Shown here: positions 44,341-54,238 of the stretch, piece after piece
Numbering within the stretch: position 1 is the stretch's first letter
Layout of the letters: each line of letters opens with the position of its first letter
NCBI RefSeq assembly: GCF_004803755.1
Contig: NZ_CP032311.1
Span: forward strand, 1,442,501-1,506,500
DNA: 64,000 bases
Source: Pseudomonas sp. DG56-2
GTDB taxonomy: Bacteria > Pseudomonadota > Gammaproteobacteria > Pseudomonadales > Pseudomonadaceae
Reading direction: 5' to 3'
Position numbers and translations under genes: made by a program
Notes under the pieces: model-generated
Seen by the model: only the letters and a program-made list of their open reading frames with translations
Told to the model about the DNA's origin: nothing
Database searches by the model: none

Positions 44341-44568
44341 TCAGTCGAACAATTCCTTGGGCACGTCGTGCTTGGCTAACAGCTGGCATTGCTGGCTTTC
44401 CAGATCGAAGAGGATAAACGCCTGTTTCTTCGCCAGCGCTTGGCGTACGCGCAACACGCGGGTTTCCAGCGGCGTGTCGTCACCGTTGTCGGTGCCGTCG
44501 CGCGTGACGAAGTCCTCGATCAGGCGGGTGAGGGTTTCGGCTTCCAGTTGGTCGTAGGGAATCAGCAT
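44341..44568 (-). CDS. yheU: YheU family protein
   Basis: This 75-aa acidic protein begins MLIPYDQLEAETLTRLIEDF, the YheU/UPF0270 signature, and ends in a conserved ILFDLESQQCQL block. Function is unknown. The start at 44568 fits the family; 11 further codons upstream are probably not translated. The gene is convergent with rsmI, with adjoining stop codons. Confidence 0.88.
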   Translation of the reverse strand: MLIPYDQLEAETLTRLIEDFVTRDGTDNGDDTPLETRVLRVRQALAKKQAFILFDLESQQCQLLAKHDVPKELFD

Positions 44569-44633
44569 AATCAGCGCAGGTTTGGCGAAATAAGCCCGCA
44601 TGCTACGCCAAACCTGCCCGTACTGTGTAGGCG

Positions 44634-45818
44634 CTAACCCTTGTTGCCTACCAGACTGTCGACTGCCGGCACGCGCGTGTCACTTTCCATCTGGGTGTCG
44701 TGTTCCAACTGGTGGCTGAAGCTTTCCAGGGAACTGCCGGTGGCGTGCGAATCGCTGGCGAACACCGGCGGACTGAGCAGGTAGGCGGTCAGTAACCGGC
44801 TCAGGGCAGCCAGGCTGTCGATATGCGTTCGTTCGTAACCGTGGGTGGCATCGCAACCAAAAGCCAATAACGCAGTGCGAATATCGTGGCCTGCGGTAAT
44901 TGCCGAGTGGGCATCGCTGAAGTAGTAGCGAAACAGGTCGCGGCGCGCAGGCAGTTCGTTGTCGCGGGCAAGTTTGAGCAAATGCCGTGACAAGTGATAG
45001 TCATAGGGCCCCGCCGAGTCCTGCATGGCGACGCTCACGGCATGCTCGCTGGAGTGTTGACCGGGGGCGACAGGCGCAATGTCGATACCGACGAATTCGC
45101 TGACGTCCCAGGGCAAGGCAGCCGCCGCGCCTGAGCCGGTTTCCTCGGTGATGGTGAACAGCGGATGGCAGTCGATCAAGGGTTGTGCGCCGCTGTCGAC
45201 GATGGCCTTGAGTGACGCCAGCAGTGCTGCGACGCCGGCCTTGTCGTCCAGGTGACGGGCACTGATATGGCCGCTTTCGGTAAATTCCGGCAATGGATCG
45301 AAGGCCACGAAGTCGCCGATGTCGATCCCCAGGGTCTGGCAATCGGCACGGGTGGCGCAGTAGGCATCCAGGCGCAATTCAACATGCTCCCAACTCACTG
45401 GCATCTGGTCGATGGCGGTGTTGAAGGCGTGTCCGCTGGCCATCAGCGGCAACACGCTGCCCCGCAGTACCCCGTTGTCGGTGAAGACGCTGACGCGGCT
45501 GCCTTCGGCGAAGCGGCTCGACCAGCAGCCTACCGGTGCCAGCGACAGCCTGCCATTGTCCTGGATCGCCCGCACGCTGGCGCCGATGGTGTCCAGATGC
45601 GCTGAGACGGCGCGGTCCGGCGAGCTCTTGCGACCTTTCAGGGTTGCGCGAATGGTACCGCGGCGGGTCAGTTCGAAGGGGATACCGAGTTCTTCCAGGC
45701 GCTCGGCAACATAGCGCACGATGGTGTCGGTAAAACCGGTGGGGCTGGGGATGGCGAGCATCTCCAACAAGACTTTTTGCAGGTAATTGAGGTCAGGTTC
45801 CGGTAGCTGTTCAGCCAT
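44634..45818 (-). CDS. NAGGN-operon M42-type metallopeptidase
   Basis: The 394-aa protein is of the M42 glutamyl aminopeptidase-like family, with zinc ligands visible in SAHLDTIGA, HLDDKAGVAA and TEETGSG. It is the third gene of the osmoprotectant operon (14 bases after ngg), and this family is regularly linked to it. Whether it degrades the dipeptide or trims a precursor is not known to me. Confidence 0.88.
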   Translation of the reverse strand: MAEQLPEPDLNYLQKVLLEMLAIPSPTGFTDTIVRYVAERLEELGIPFELTRRGTIRATLKGRKSSPDRAVSAHLDTIGASVRAIQDNGRLSLAPVGCWSSRFAEGSRVSVFTDNGVLRGSVLPLMASGHAFNTAIDQMPVSWEHVELRLDAYCATRADCQTLGIDIGDFVAFDPLPEFTESGHISARHLDDKAGVAALLASLKAIVDSGAQPLIDCHPLFTITEETGSGAAAALPWDVSEFVGIDIAPVAPGQHSSEHAVSVAMQDSAGPYDYHLSRHLLKLARDNELPARRDLFRYYFSDAHSAITAGHDIRTALLAFGCDATHGYERTHIDSLAALSRLLTAYLLSPPVFASDSHATGSSLESFSHQLEHDTQMESDTRVPAVDSLVGNKG

Positions 45819-45832
45819 GTATCCTCCTGTGC

Positions 45833-47578
45833 TCAGGGTGCCGGCCGGCTGTGTGGAAACAGCAGGTCGACGAAGCGTTCGGCAGTGGGTTGTGGCTCGT
45901 GGTTAGCCAGTCCGGCGCGTTCGTTGGCTTCGATGAAAACGTGGTCGGGCTGGTCGGCGGCGGTGACCATCAGGTCGAGGCCGACGACCGCAATGTCCAG
46001 GGCGCGCGCGGCGCGGATCGCCGCGTCGGCCAGGGTCGGGTGCAGGCGCTCGGTGACGTCCTCCAGGCAACCGCCGGTGTGCAGATTGGCAGTGCGTCGT
46101 ACCGCCAGGCGCTGGCCGGCAGGCAATACCGTGTCGTAGTCGACCCCGGCCGCGTGCAGGGTGCGCTGGGTTTCATCGTCGAGCGGGATACGGCTCTCGC
46201 CGCCGGTAGCGCTCTGGCGGCGTCGGCTCTGGGCTTCTATCAGCGCGCCGACTGCATGTTGGCCGTCGCCGACAATGTGCGCAGGATGGCGAATGGCGGC
46301 AGCCACCACCTCAAAGCCAATGACCACGATGCGCAGATCCAGGCCTTCGTGGAAGCTTTCCAGCAACACACGACTGTCGAAGCGCCGGGCGTTTTCCACC
46401 GCCTGACTGATTTCTTCGAGGCTGGTGAGGTTGACGGCCACCCCCTGGCCTTGCTCGCCATCCAGGGGCTTGACCACCACCGCGCCGTGGTCTTCGAGAA
46501 AGGCCAAGTTGTCGTCAGCGTTGCCAGCCAGTTGCTGTGCCGGCAATTGCAGGCCAGCGCTCTTCAGGACCTTGTGGGTCAGGCTCTTGTCCTGGCACAG
46601 GGTCATGCTCACGGCGCTGGTGAGGTCGCTCAACGACTCGCGGCAGCGTACCCGCCTACCACCTAGGCTGAGCGTGAACAGACCGCTGTCGGCGTCATCC
46701 ACCTGTACCTCGATGCCGCGTCGGTAGGCTTCCTCGACAATGATGCGAGCGTATGGATTGAGCCCTGTCTCCGGGCTCGGTCCGAGGAACAAGGTCTGGT
46801 TGATGCCGTTTTTGCGTTTTATCGCGAAGGTCGGCAGGGTGCGAAAGCCCAATTTCGCATACAGCCGCTTGGCCTGGCGGTTGTCGTGCAACACCGAAAG
46901 GTCGAGGCAACTCAAGCCGCGACTCATGAAATGCTCGATCAAGTGCCGCACCAGCACTTCGCCCACCCCAGGCCGGGTGCAATGTGGGTCGACCGCCAGG
47001 CACCAGAGGCTGCTGCCGTGCTCGGGATCGGCAAAAGCCTTGTGATGATTCAAGCCCATCACGCTGCCGATCACCGCGCCCGTATCTTCATCTTCGGCCA
47101 ACCAGTACACCGGGCCGCCGAGGTGGCGCGGGGTGAGCAGCGCCGGATCGACCGGCAGCATATTGCGCGCCAGATACAGGGCGTTGATGGCTTGCCAGTC
47201 ACTGTCGTTCTGCGCACGGCGGATACGAAAGCCACGAAACACCCGCTGCGCCGGACGGTAGTCAGTGAACCACAGGCGTAGCGTGTCGGAGGGGTCGAGG
47301 AACAACTGCTGGGGCGCTTGGGCCAAGACTTGTTGCGGCGCCGCCACATACAAGGCGATATCGCGTTCGCCGGCACGCTCATCCTGCAACGCGCAGGCAA
47401 GGCTTTGCGGGTCGGGATAGGTGTGACCGATCAGCAAGCGCCCCCAGCCGCAATGCAGCGAACGCGGTTGGTCGTGAGGATCGCTGCCATCGCCAGCCAG
47501 TTGCGCCTGCAGACGCTCGTAGGACGGTACCTGGCCGCGAACCAGGCGCTGACCATAAGGTGAAGCGTGGGCTTTCAT
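45833..47578 (-). CDS. ngg: N-acetylglutaminylglutamine synthetase (GNAT plus ATP-grasp)
   Basis: The 581-aa enzyme joins a GNAT acetyltransferase half (about 110-270; WCLAVDPHCTRPGVGEVLVRH) to an ATP-grasp ligase half (about 320-580; VVKPLDGEQGQGVAV). It acetylates and condenses glutamine residues to form N-acetylglutaminylglutamine, which AsnO then amidates to the compatible solute NAGGN. It starts 3 bases after asnO ends. Confidence 0.92.
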   Translation of the reverse strand: MKAHASPYGQRLVRGQVPSYERLQAQLAGDGSDPHDQPRSLHCGWGRLLIGHTYPDPQSLACALQDERAGERDIALYVAAPQQVLAQAPQQLFLDPSDTLRLWFTDYRPAQRVFRGFRIRRAQNDSDWQAINALYLARNMLPVDPALLTPRHLGGPVYWLAEDEDTGAVIGSVMGLNHHKAFADPEHGSSLWCLAVDPHCTRPGVGEVLVRHLIEHFMSRGLSCLDLSVLHDNRQAKRLYAKLGFRTLPTFAIKRKNGINQTLFLGPSPETGLNPYARIIVEEAYRRGIEVQVDDADSGLFTLSLGGRRVRCRESLSDLTSAVSMTLCQDKSLTHKVLKSAGLQLPAQQLAGNADDNLAFLEDHGAVVVKPLDGEQGQGVAVNLTSLEEISQAVENARRFDSRVLLESFHEGLDLRIVVIGFEVVAAAIRHPAHIVGDGQHAVGALIEAQSRRRQSATGGESRIPLDDETQRTLHAAGVDYDTVLPAGQRLAVRRTANLHTGGCLEDVTERLHPTLADAAIRAARALDIAVVGLDLMVTAADQPDHVFIEANERAGLANHEPQPTAERFVDLLFPHSRPAP

Positions 47579-47581
47579 CGA

Positions 47582-49369
47582 TCAGATTCCTTGTTCGCTG
47601 AGCCACAGGTTCAAAGCCGCCAGTTGCCAGAGCTTCGAACCGCGCAGCGGCGTCAATTGGCCGTGAGGGTCGCTGAGCAGGCGGTCCAGGGCGGCCGGTT
47701 CGAACAGGCCGCGATCCTGGCTTGGGTCGAGCAACAGTTCGCGCACCCAGTCCAGCGTGGCACCTTGCAAATGCTTGAGGCCCGGTACCGGGAAGTAGCC
47801 TTTCTTGCGATCGATGACTTCGCTGGGGATCACCAGGCGTGCCGCTTCCTTGAGCACCTGCTTGCCTCCATCGGGCAGTTTGAAGCGTGCCGGGATGCGC
47901 GCCGACAGTTCCACCAGGCGGTAATCGAGAAACGGCGTGCGAGCCTCCAGACCCCAGGCCATGGTCATGTTGTCGACGCGTTTGACCGGGTCATCGACCA
48001 GCATCACTGTGCTGTCCAGACGCAGGGCCTTGTCCACGGCGTCGCTGGCGCCGGGTTGAGCGAAGTGATGGCGGACAAAGTCGCCGGCAGCGTCATGCTC
48101 GAGTCGCCACGGCTGTTGAACCGTCTCGGCGTAGTCGGCAAAGCTGCGGTCGAAAAAGGCGTCGCGGTAGGCGGCATAAGGGTTCGATGCACCATCGACC
48201 TGCGGGTACCAGTGATAACCGGCGAACAACTCGTCAGCGCCCTGGCCGCTTTGCACCACTTTGCAGTGTTTGGCTACCTCCCGTGACAGCAGGTAAAAGG
48301 CGATACAGTCGTGGCTGACCATCGGCTCGCTCATGGCGCGGAATGCAGCCGGTAGTTGCTCGATGATTTCTCGCTCGTCGATACGTAACTGATGATGGCG
48401 TGTGCCGTAATGGCGTGCGATCAGGTCCGAGTATTGGAATTCGTCGCCGCGCTCGCCACCGGCATCTTCGAAGCCGATGGAAAAGGTCGACAAGTCTTCC
48501 ACGCCCACTTCGCGCAGCAGCCCGACCAGCATGCTCGAATCAACGCCACCGGACAGCAGGACGCCGACATCGACGGCTGCCCGCTGACGAATCGCCACGG
48601 CTTCGCGGGTGCTGTCGAGTACGCGGTCACGCCAGTCTTCCAGGCTCAGGTCCAGCTCGTCGGTGCGCGGGCCATACTGCAGCTGCCACCATACCTGCTG
48701 TTCCACACGGCCTTGGGCATCGATACGCATCCAGGTGGCTGGCGCGAGCTTTTGCACATTGGCCAGCAGGGTGCGCGGTGCAGGCACCACCGCATGGAAA
48801 TTCAGGTAATGGTTGAGCGCTACCGGGTCGAGCATCGGGTTGATGTCACCGCCTTTCAACAAGGCCGGCAGGCTTGAGGCGAAGCGCAGACGCTCGCCGT
48901 TGCGCGACAGGTATAGCGGCTTGACGCCGAGACGGTCGCGGGCAAGAAACAGGTGTTGGGTGTCGCGCTCCCAGATCGCCAGGGCAAACATGCCGTTCAG
49001 GCGCGGCAGCAAATCGGCGCCCCAGGCATGGTAGCCCTTGAGCAATACCTCGGTGTCGCCGTCCGAATAGAACCCGTAACCGAGCTCTTCAAGCTCGCTG
49101 CGCAGTTCAGGGAAGTTGTAGATGGCGCCGTTGAAGGCCAGCGATAAACCTAACTGACTATCGACCATGGGCTGCGCCGAGCCGTCGGACAGATCCATGA
49201 TTTTCAGCCGACGATGGCCCAGCGCAATCGGGCCCTGGCTATGAAAGCCCCAGGCATCCGGCCCGCGAGGCGCCAGGTGATGGGTCATTCGCTCGACCGC
49301 GGCGAGGTCCGCCGGGCGTGGTGGATGGGCAACAGGGGTGAAACGAAACTCTCCAGCTAATCCGCACAT
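47582..49369 (-). CDS. asnO: NAGGN-forming asparagine synthetase homologue AsnO
   Basis: The 595-aa protein has the class II glutamine amidotransferase nucleophile Cys2 (MCGLAGEF) and the ATP-pyrophosphatase P-loop LLSGGVDSSMLVGLL. Instead of making asparagine it amidates N-acetylglutaminylglutamine, giving the dipeptide osmolyte NAGGN. It is first in the asnO-ngg-peptidase operon, presumably induced by high osmolarity; I saw no clear stress-sigma promoter in the 165 bases upstream. Confidence 0.93.
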   Translation of the reverse strand: MCGLAGEFRFTPVAHPPRPADLAAVERMTHHLAPRGPDAWGFHSQGPIALGHRRLKIMDLSDGSAQPMVDSQLGLSLAFNGAIYNFPELRSELEELGYGFYSDGDTEVLLKGYHAWGADLLPRLNGMFALAIWERDTQHLFLARDRLGVKPLYLSRNGERLRFASSLPALLKGGDINPMLDPVALNHYLNFHAVVPAPRTLLANVQKLAPATWMRIDAQGRVEQQVWWQLQYGPRTDELDLSLEDWRDRVLDSTREAVAIRQRAAVDVGVLLSGGVDSSMLVGLLREVGVEDLSTFSIGFEDAGGERGDEFQYSDLIARHYGTRHHQLRIDEREIIEQLPAAFRAMSEPMVSHDCIAFYLLSREVAKHCKVVQSGQGADELFAGYHWYPQVDGASNPYAAYRDAFFDRSFADYAETVQQPWRLEHDAAGDFVRHHFAQPGASDAVDKALRLDSTVMLVDDPVKRVDNMTMAWGLEARTPFLDYRLVELSARIPARFKLPDGGKQVLKEAARLVIPSEVIDRKKGYFPVPGLKHLQGATLDWVRELLLDPSQDRGLFEPAALDRLLSDPHGQLTPLRGSKLWQLAALNLWLSEQGI

Positions 49370-49497
49370 AAGTCCTTACCGGTTTTGCCGTTGGGGAAGG
49401 TGCCCAAAACGCGGGCACATTGAAACTGACCGAGCGGGCTGGCGAGAGTTTTAGAACGATTGGTTATATCCGGTAGCGACGAGCTTTGAGCTGCAAG

Positions 49498-49525
49498 ACT
49501 GCAAGCGGGAGGTGCCGCTTGCAGT
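49498..49525 (-). terminator. Hairpin downstream of mnmC
   Basis: ACTGCAAGCGG/CCGCTTGCAGT is a perfect 11-bp stem with a 6-base loop, ending 9 bases after the mnmC stop on the minus strand. No T tract follows, so its terminator role is unsure. Confidence 0.55.
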
Positions 49526-49534
49526 ACTTCTAGC

Positions 49535-51538
49535 TCAGGGCTTGGGGGTTGGCGCTGTTTTTTTTCCGCGAATCAACTCGCGCAGCATGAAGCGGTTGGG
49601 GTGGCAGGCTTCGGCTACGTCGCGCGGGACTGGCAGTGGTGCGTTGTCGATCCAGGCGGCGATCATTTCGCCGGACAGTGGCGCGGTGATGATTCCACGC
49701 GAGCCGTGGCCGCTGTTGATGTACAAGCCTTCGATCCAGGGGCAGGGCGTCTCTGGCACCTGACGGGCATCCTTGGCCAGGACGGCGTATTGCTGGTCGA
49801 ACGTTTGTCGATCGGCCAGCGGACCGACGATTGGTAGATAGTCTGGGCTGGTACAGCGGAAGGCTGCGCGTCCCTGCAGGGTGTGTGGGTCGATTTGGTG
49901 GGTGTCGAGGCGTTCGGCGAGGTCGCTGGAGATTTCATCGAGCAGGTGCAGGTTACCGATGTGCTCTTCGACGGTGGGGGTCGTGTCGATGCTATGGAAG
50001 TCGAAGCTGGCGCCCAGGGTGTGCTCGCCGCCTCGTGACGGTGCAACGTAGCCGTCGGCGCATACCACGGTGTTCAAGGTCTGGCTTCGGGCGGTAGCTG
50101 GCAAGCGGGTGATCTGCCCGCGTATGCGCTTGAGCGGCAGGCCGGCGCAAGGTTCGAAGCGCTGGATTTCGGCGGCAGTGGCCAGCACCACCACCGGTGC
50201 ACTGGCGAGGAATTTCTCGCTCTCCCAGGCCTGCCACAGGCCATCGACTTTTCGCAGTTGCATCACCTGGTGGTGGGTCAGCAAGGTGATATTGGGGTGC
50301 TGCAATTGCGCCTGGCACAACGCCGGCGGATGCGCCCACCCCGCCTGCGGGTAGAACAATCCGCCACTGGCCAGGGCTACGCCGGCCACAGCCTGCGCTT
50401 GCTCGCGACTCAGGCGCTGCAGCAGTTGCGGGTCGAAGGCGTTGGCCAGGGTTTCCTGGCGTTGCTCTTCCTTGCTGTCGAAAGCCAGTTGCAGTACACC
50501 GCAGGCGTCCCAATCCTGTCCTCGCTGCAGGCATTGCAGCAGGCGTCTGGTGTAACCGAAGCCACTCAGAATCAGACGTGACAGTGCTGTGCCATGGGCC
50601 GAAAGCTTGAGGTAGAGCACCCCTTGTGGATTGCCCGAGGCTTCTGCAGCCACGGTCGCATGGCGTTCCAGCACGCTGACCTGCCAGCCCCGTGCGGCAA
50701 GGCTGGCGGCGCTGGCACACCCGGCAAGGCCGGCGCCGATAACCAGCGCTTGACGCGGGCCAGTCAAGGCAGGAGGGCGGGCGAACCAGGGGGCGACGGT
50801 TGCCGGGTTGTCCTGGGTCTCTGGAGTGCCGCGAAAGACCCCACGCAGTACTTCCCACTTCTTGCCGATACCCGGGATGCGCTTCATCTCAAAGCCTACG
50901 GCAATCAGGCCGCGGCGCACCCAACCGGTGCTGGTGAACGTGCCGAGGGTGGCGTTGGCAGCGCAGAGGCGGCCAATTTGAGTGAACAGTTCCGGTGTCC
51001 ACATCTGCGGATTCTTCGCCGGGGCGAAGCCGTCGAGGAACCAGGCGTCGACCTCGGCATCGAGTTGTGGCAGTTGCTCCAGGGCATCACCAATCATCAG
51101 GGTCAACCGCACTCGGCCCTGATCGAAGACGAAGGTCTGGAAGCCATCATGCACCGCCACGTACTGCGCCAGCAGCGCAGCGCTGAAGGGCGCCAGCTCC
51201 GGCCACAGGGCCAAGGCACGAGCGAGGTCAGCATGACTGAGCGGGTACTTTTCCACGCTGATGAAATGCAGGCGGGCATCGGCGTTTGCGCATTCGTTGA
51301 ACAGTTGCCAGGCACAGAAGAAATTCAGTCCCGTGCCAAAGCCGGTTTCACCTATCACCAGGCACTGTTCCGGCGCCATCGTGCTGAAACGCTGGCGCAA
51401 GTCGTTCTGGTCGATGAACACATGACGGGTTTCCTCCAGGCTCTGGTCCTTGGAGAAATAAATGTCATCGAACTGGCGCGAATGGGGGCGGCCCTGCTCG
51501 TCCCAGTCGATCTGGGCGTATTGGGTTACTTCAGTCAT
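49535..51538 (-). CDS. mnmC: Bifunctional tRNA 5-methylaminomethyl-2-thiouridine enzyme MnmC
   Basis: The 667-aa protein has an N-terminal SAM methyltransferase (GETGFGTGLNF; DGFAPAKNPQMW) and a C-terminal FAD oxidoreductase of the D-amino-acid oxidase type (VIGAGLAGCASAASLAARGW). The FAD half removes the carboxymethyl group from cmnm5(s2)U34 and the methyltransferase half adds a methyl, completing the wobble base of several tRNAs. Confidence 0.95.
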   Translation of the reverse strand: MTEVTQYAQIDWDEQGRPHSRQFDDIYFSKDQSLEETRHVFIDQNDLRQRFSTMAPEQCLVIGETGFGTGLNFFCAWQLFNECANADARLHFISVEKYPLSHADLARALALWPELAPFSAALLAQYVAVHDGFQTFVFDQGRVRLTLMIGDALEQLPQLDAEVDAWFLDGFAPAKNPQMWTPELFTQIGRLCAANATLGTFTSTGWVRRGLIAVGFEMKRIPGIGKKWEVLRGVFRGTPETQDNPATVAPWFARPPALTGPRQALVIGAGLAGCASAASLAARGWQVSVLERHATVAAEASGNPQGVLYLKLSAHGTALSRLILSGFGYTRRLLQCLQRGQDWDACGVLQLAFDSKEEQRQETLANAFDPQLLQRLSREQAQAVAGVALASGGLFYPQAGWAHPPALCQAQLQHPNITLLTHHQVMQLRKVDGLWQAWESEKFLASAPVVVLATAAEIQRFEPCAGLPLKRIRGQITRLPATARSQTLNTVVCADGYVAPSRGGEHTLGASFDFHSIDTTPTVEEHIGNLHLLDEISSDLAERLDTHQIDPHTLQGRAAFRCTSPDYLPIVGPLADRQTFDQQYAVLAKDARQVPETPCPWIEGLYINSGHGSRGIITAPLSGEMIAAWIDNAPLPVPRDVAEACHPNRFMLRELIRGKKTAPTPKP

Positions 51539-51675
51539 GGTCGGCTCAGGTCAGGCTAGAACGGCATTTTAGCTGATCGACACGACACTGTTGGCCTGAC
51601 CTGGAGCAATCTTTGTTTGCCAGACAAAGAGGGCCTCGATCCGCTAGTCTTGCTTATCCATGTAGGGAGCCTGGT

Positions 51676-53169
51676 ATGTTCGAATCCGCTGAAATTGGTC
51701 ACGCCATCGATAAAGAGACCTACGACGCCGAAGTGCCCGCACTTCGCGAAGCGTTGTTGGAGGCACAGTTCGAACTCAAACAGCAGGCGCGTTTCCCGGT
51801 GATTGTATTGATCAACGGTATTGAAGGCGCTGGCAAGGGCGAAACGGTGAAGCTGCTCAACGAGTGGATGGACCCGCGCCTGATTGAAGTGCGTACGTTC
51901 GACCAACAGACTGACGAAGAACTGGCGCGGCCACCGGCCTGGCGCTACTGGCGCGCATTGCCCGCAAAAGGTCGAATGGGGGTGTTTTTCGGCAACTGGT
52001 ACAGCCAGATGCTGCAGGGGCGAGTCCATGGGCATTTCAAGGATGCCGTGCTCGACCAGGCCATCCGCGGCGCCGAGCGCCTGGAGGAAATGCTCTGTGA
52101 CGAAGGGGCGTTGATCTTCAAGTTCTGGTTTCACTTGTCGAAAAAACAGATGAAAGCCCGGCTCAAGGCGCTCAAGGATGATCCATTGCACAGTTGGCGC
52201 ATCAGCCCGCTGGATTGGCAGCAGTCACAAACCTATGATCGATTTGTACGTTTCGGTGAACGGGTCTTGCGCCAGACCAGCCGTGATTACGCGCCCTGGC
52301 ATATCATTGAAGGTGTTGACCCGCATTACCGCAGCCTGGCAGTCGGGCGCATTCTGCTTGAAGGCTTGCAGGCCGCACTCAAGGTCCAGCATGCACCGAT
52401 TCATCGCCCCAACGTCGCTCCGCTGGGCCAGAGCATCGATCAGCGCAGCTTGCTGGGCAGCCTGGACATGACCCTGCGCCTGGACAAAAGCGAGTACCAG
52501 GAGCAGTTGATCACTGAACAAGCGCGGCTGGCGGGTTTGCTGCGCGACAAGCATATGCGTCGCCACGCCCTGGTGGCGGTGTTCGAGGGCAATGATGCAG
52601 TGGGCAAGGGCGGCGCCATTCGTCGCGTCGCCGCGGCACTGGACCCACGGCAGTACCGTATCGTGCCGATTGCGGCGCCATCCGAAGAGGAACGCGCACA
52701 ACCTTACCTGTGGCGGTTCTGGCGCCATGTGCCGGCGCGCGGCAAATTCACCGTGTTCGACCGCTCCTGGTACGGCCGCGTGTTGGTCGAGCGCATCGAA
52801 GGCTTCTGCAGCCAGGCCGACTGGATGCGTGCCTACGGCGAAATCAACGACTTTGAAGAGCAACTGACCGATGCCGGTGTAGTGCTGGTCAAGTTCTGGC
52901 TGTCGATTGACGAACAGACCCAGCTCGAGCGTTTCCAGGAGCGTGAAAAGATTCCGTTCAAGCGTTTCAAAATCACCGAGGAAGACTGGCGCAATCGCGA
53001 AAAGTGGGGGCAATACGCGGAAGCTGTCGGCGACATGGTAGACCGCACCAGTACCGAAATCGCGCCATGGACATTGGTTGAAGCCAATGACAAGCGCTGG
53101 GCGCGGGTTAAAGTGTTGCGCACCATCAACAATGCCCTGGAGGCAGCGTTCAAAAAAGACAAGAAATAG
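51676..53169 (+). CDS. pap: Polyphosphate:AMP phosphotransferase, double PPK2 domain
   Basis: The 497-aa protein has two PPK2 domains. Each keeps a Walker A: GIEGAGKG (about 48-55) and EGNDAVGKGG (about 302-311). The lid region differs: domain 1 reads FFGNWYSQML whereas domain 2 keeps the canonical FDRSWYGRVL, so the essential Asp is only in domain 2. It phosphorylates AMP to ADP using polyphosphate. The ATG at 51676 follows GGGAGC; the frame continues upstream to 51613. Confidence 0.92.
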   Translation: MFESAEIGHAIDKETYDAEVPALREALLEAQFELKQQARFPVIVLINGIEGAGKGETVKLLNEWMDPRLIEVRTFDQQTDEELARPPAWRYWRALPAKGRMGVFFGNWYSQMLQGRVHGHFKDAVLDQAIRGAERLEEMLCDEGALIFKFWFHLSKKQMKARLKALKDDPLHSWRISPLDWQQSQTYDRFVRFGERVLRQTSRDYAPWHIIEGVDPHYRSLAVGRILLEGLQAALKVQHAPIHRPNVAPLGQSIDQRSLLGSLDMTLRLDKSEYQEQLITEQARLAGLLRDKHMRRHALVAVFEGNDAVGKGGAIRRVAAALDPRQYRIVPIAAPSEEERAQPYLWRFWRHVPARGKFTVFDRSWYGRVLVERIEGFCSQADWMRAYGEINDFEEQLTDAGVVLVKFWLSIDEQTQLERFQEREKIPFKRFKITEEDWRNREKWGQYAEAVGDMVDRTSTEIAPWTLVEANDKRWARVKVLRTINNALEAAFKKDKK

Positions 53170-53280
53170 CAGTCGCTCGGGGAATGAAGTGCTGAAATCT
53201 TTTCTGCAATTGTACCTGTCGGCCCCCACAGCCAATCCGTAGAATTCAGGCTTCCGCCACACAGGGCTATTGAGGCTGTT

Positions 53281-54237
53281 ATGCACATTTCTTCCGGACG
53301 CTGGGTCTACGGTCTGTCACTTTCACTGCTGACCGCCTTGCTCTGGGGCATCCTGCCGATCAAGCTCAAACAAGTGTTGCAGGTGATGGACCCGGTCACT
53401 GTCACCTGGTTTCGCCTGTTGGTGTCCGGCGGCCTGTTGTTTGCCTGGCTGGCGGCCAGCAAGCGCCTGCCGTCGTTCAATCGTCTTGGGCGCAAAGGCT
53501 GGGGGCTGGTAGCGCTGGCCACGGGTGGCCTGGTCGGCAACTACGTGCTGTACCTGATGGGACTCAACCTGCTCAGCCCGGGCACCGCGCAATTGGTGGT
53601 GCAGCTTGGTCCGGTGCTGCTGCTGGTGGCCAGTGTGATCTTATTCAAGGAACGCTTCAGTCTGGGTCAGGGTGTGGGCCTGTTGATTCTACTGATGGGG
53701 TTTGGCCTGTTCTTCAACCAACGCCTGGAAGAGCTGCTGACGTCCCTGAGTGTCTACACCACCGGTGTACTGACTATTATCCTGGCTACCACCATTTGGG
53801 TGTTCTACGCCCTGAGTCAGAAGCAATTGTTGACGGTGTGGAATTCGATGCAGGTGATGATGGTCATCTACCTGTGCTGCGCGGTGCTCCTCACGCCGTG
53901 GGTGCATCCGCTAGAAGCCTTGCAACTGAACCCGCTGCAAGGCTGGCTATTGCTCGCCTGCTGCCTCAATACCTTGGTTGCCTATGGCGCTTTCGCCGAA
54001 GCGCTTGCGCACTGGGAAGCGTCCAAGGTCAGTGCCACCCTGGCGCTGACGCCGCTGGTGACGTTTGTCGCCGTGGCGCTGGCGGCCTGGTTCTGGCCGA
54101 ACTATGTGCACGCCGAGCAGATCAACACGCTGGGATATATCGGTGCAATGGTGGTGGTAGTGGGCTCGGTGCTGACCGCGCTGGGGCCGTCGCTGCTTGC
54201 CGGCTGGCGGGCCAGGCGAGTGCGCCTGGCCCGCTGA
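53281..54237 (+). CDS. EamA/DMT family transporter
   Basis: The 318-aa inner-membrane protein has ten hydrophobic helices in two repeats, the second including ALSQKQLLTVWNSMQ and ALAHWEASKVSATLALTPL. It is a drug/metabolite exporter of unknown substrate. It converges on fumC, with stops separated by one base. No clear ribosome site is seen before the ATG (GAGGCTGTT is weak). Confidence 0.9.
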   Translation: MHISSGRWVYGLSLSLLTALLWGILPIKLKQVLQVMDPVTVTWFRLLVSGGLLFAWLAASKRLPSFNRLGRKGWGLVALATGGLVGNYVLYLMGLNLLSPGTAQLVVQLGPVLLLVASVILFKERFSLGQGVGLLILLMGFGLFFNQRLEELLTSLSVYTTGVLTIILATTIWVFYALSQKQLLTVWNSMQVMMVIYLCCAVLLTPWVHPLEALQLNPLQGWLLLACCLNTLVAYGAFAEALAHWEASKVSATLALTPLVTFVAVALAAWFWPNYVHAEQINTLGYIGAMVVVVGSVLTALGPSLLAGWRARRVRLAR

Positions 54238-54238
54238 T

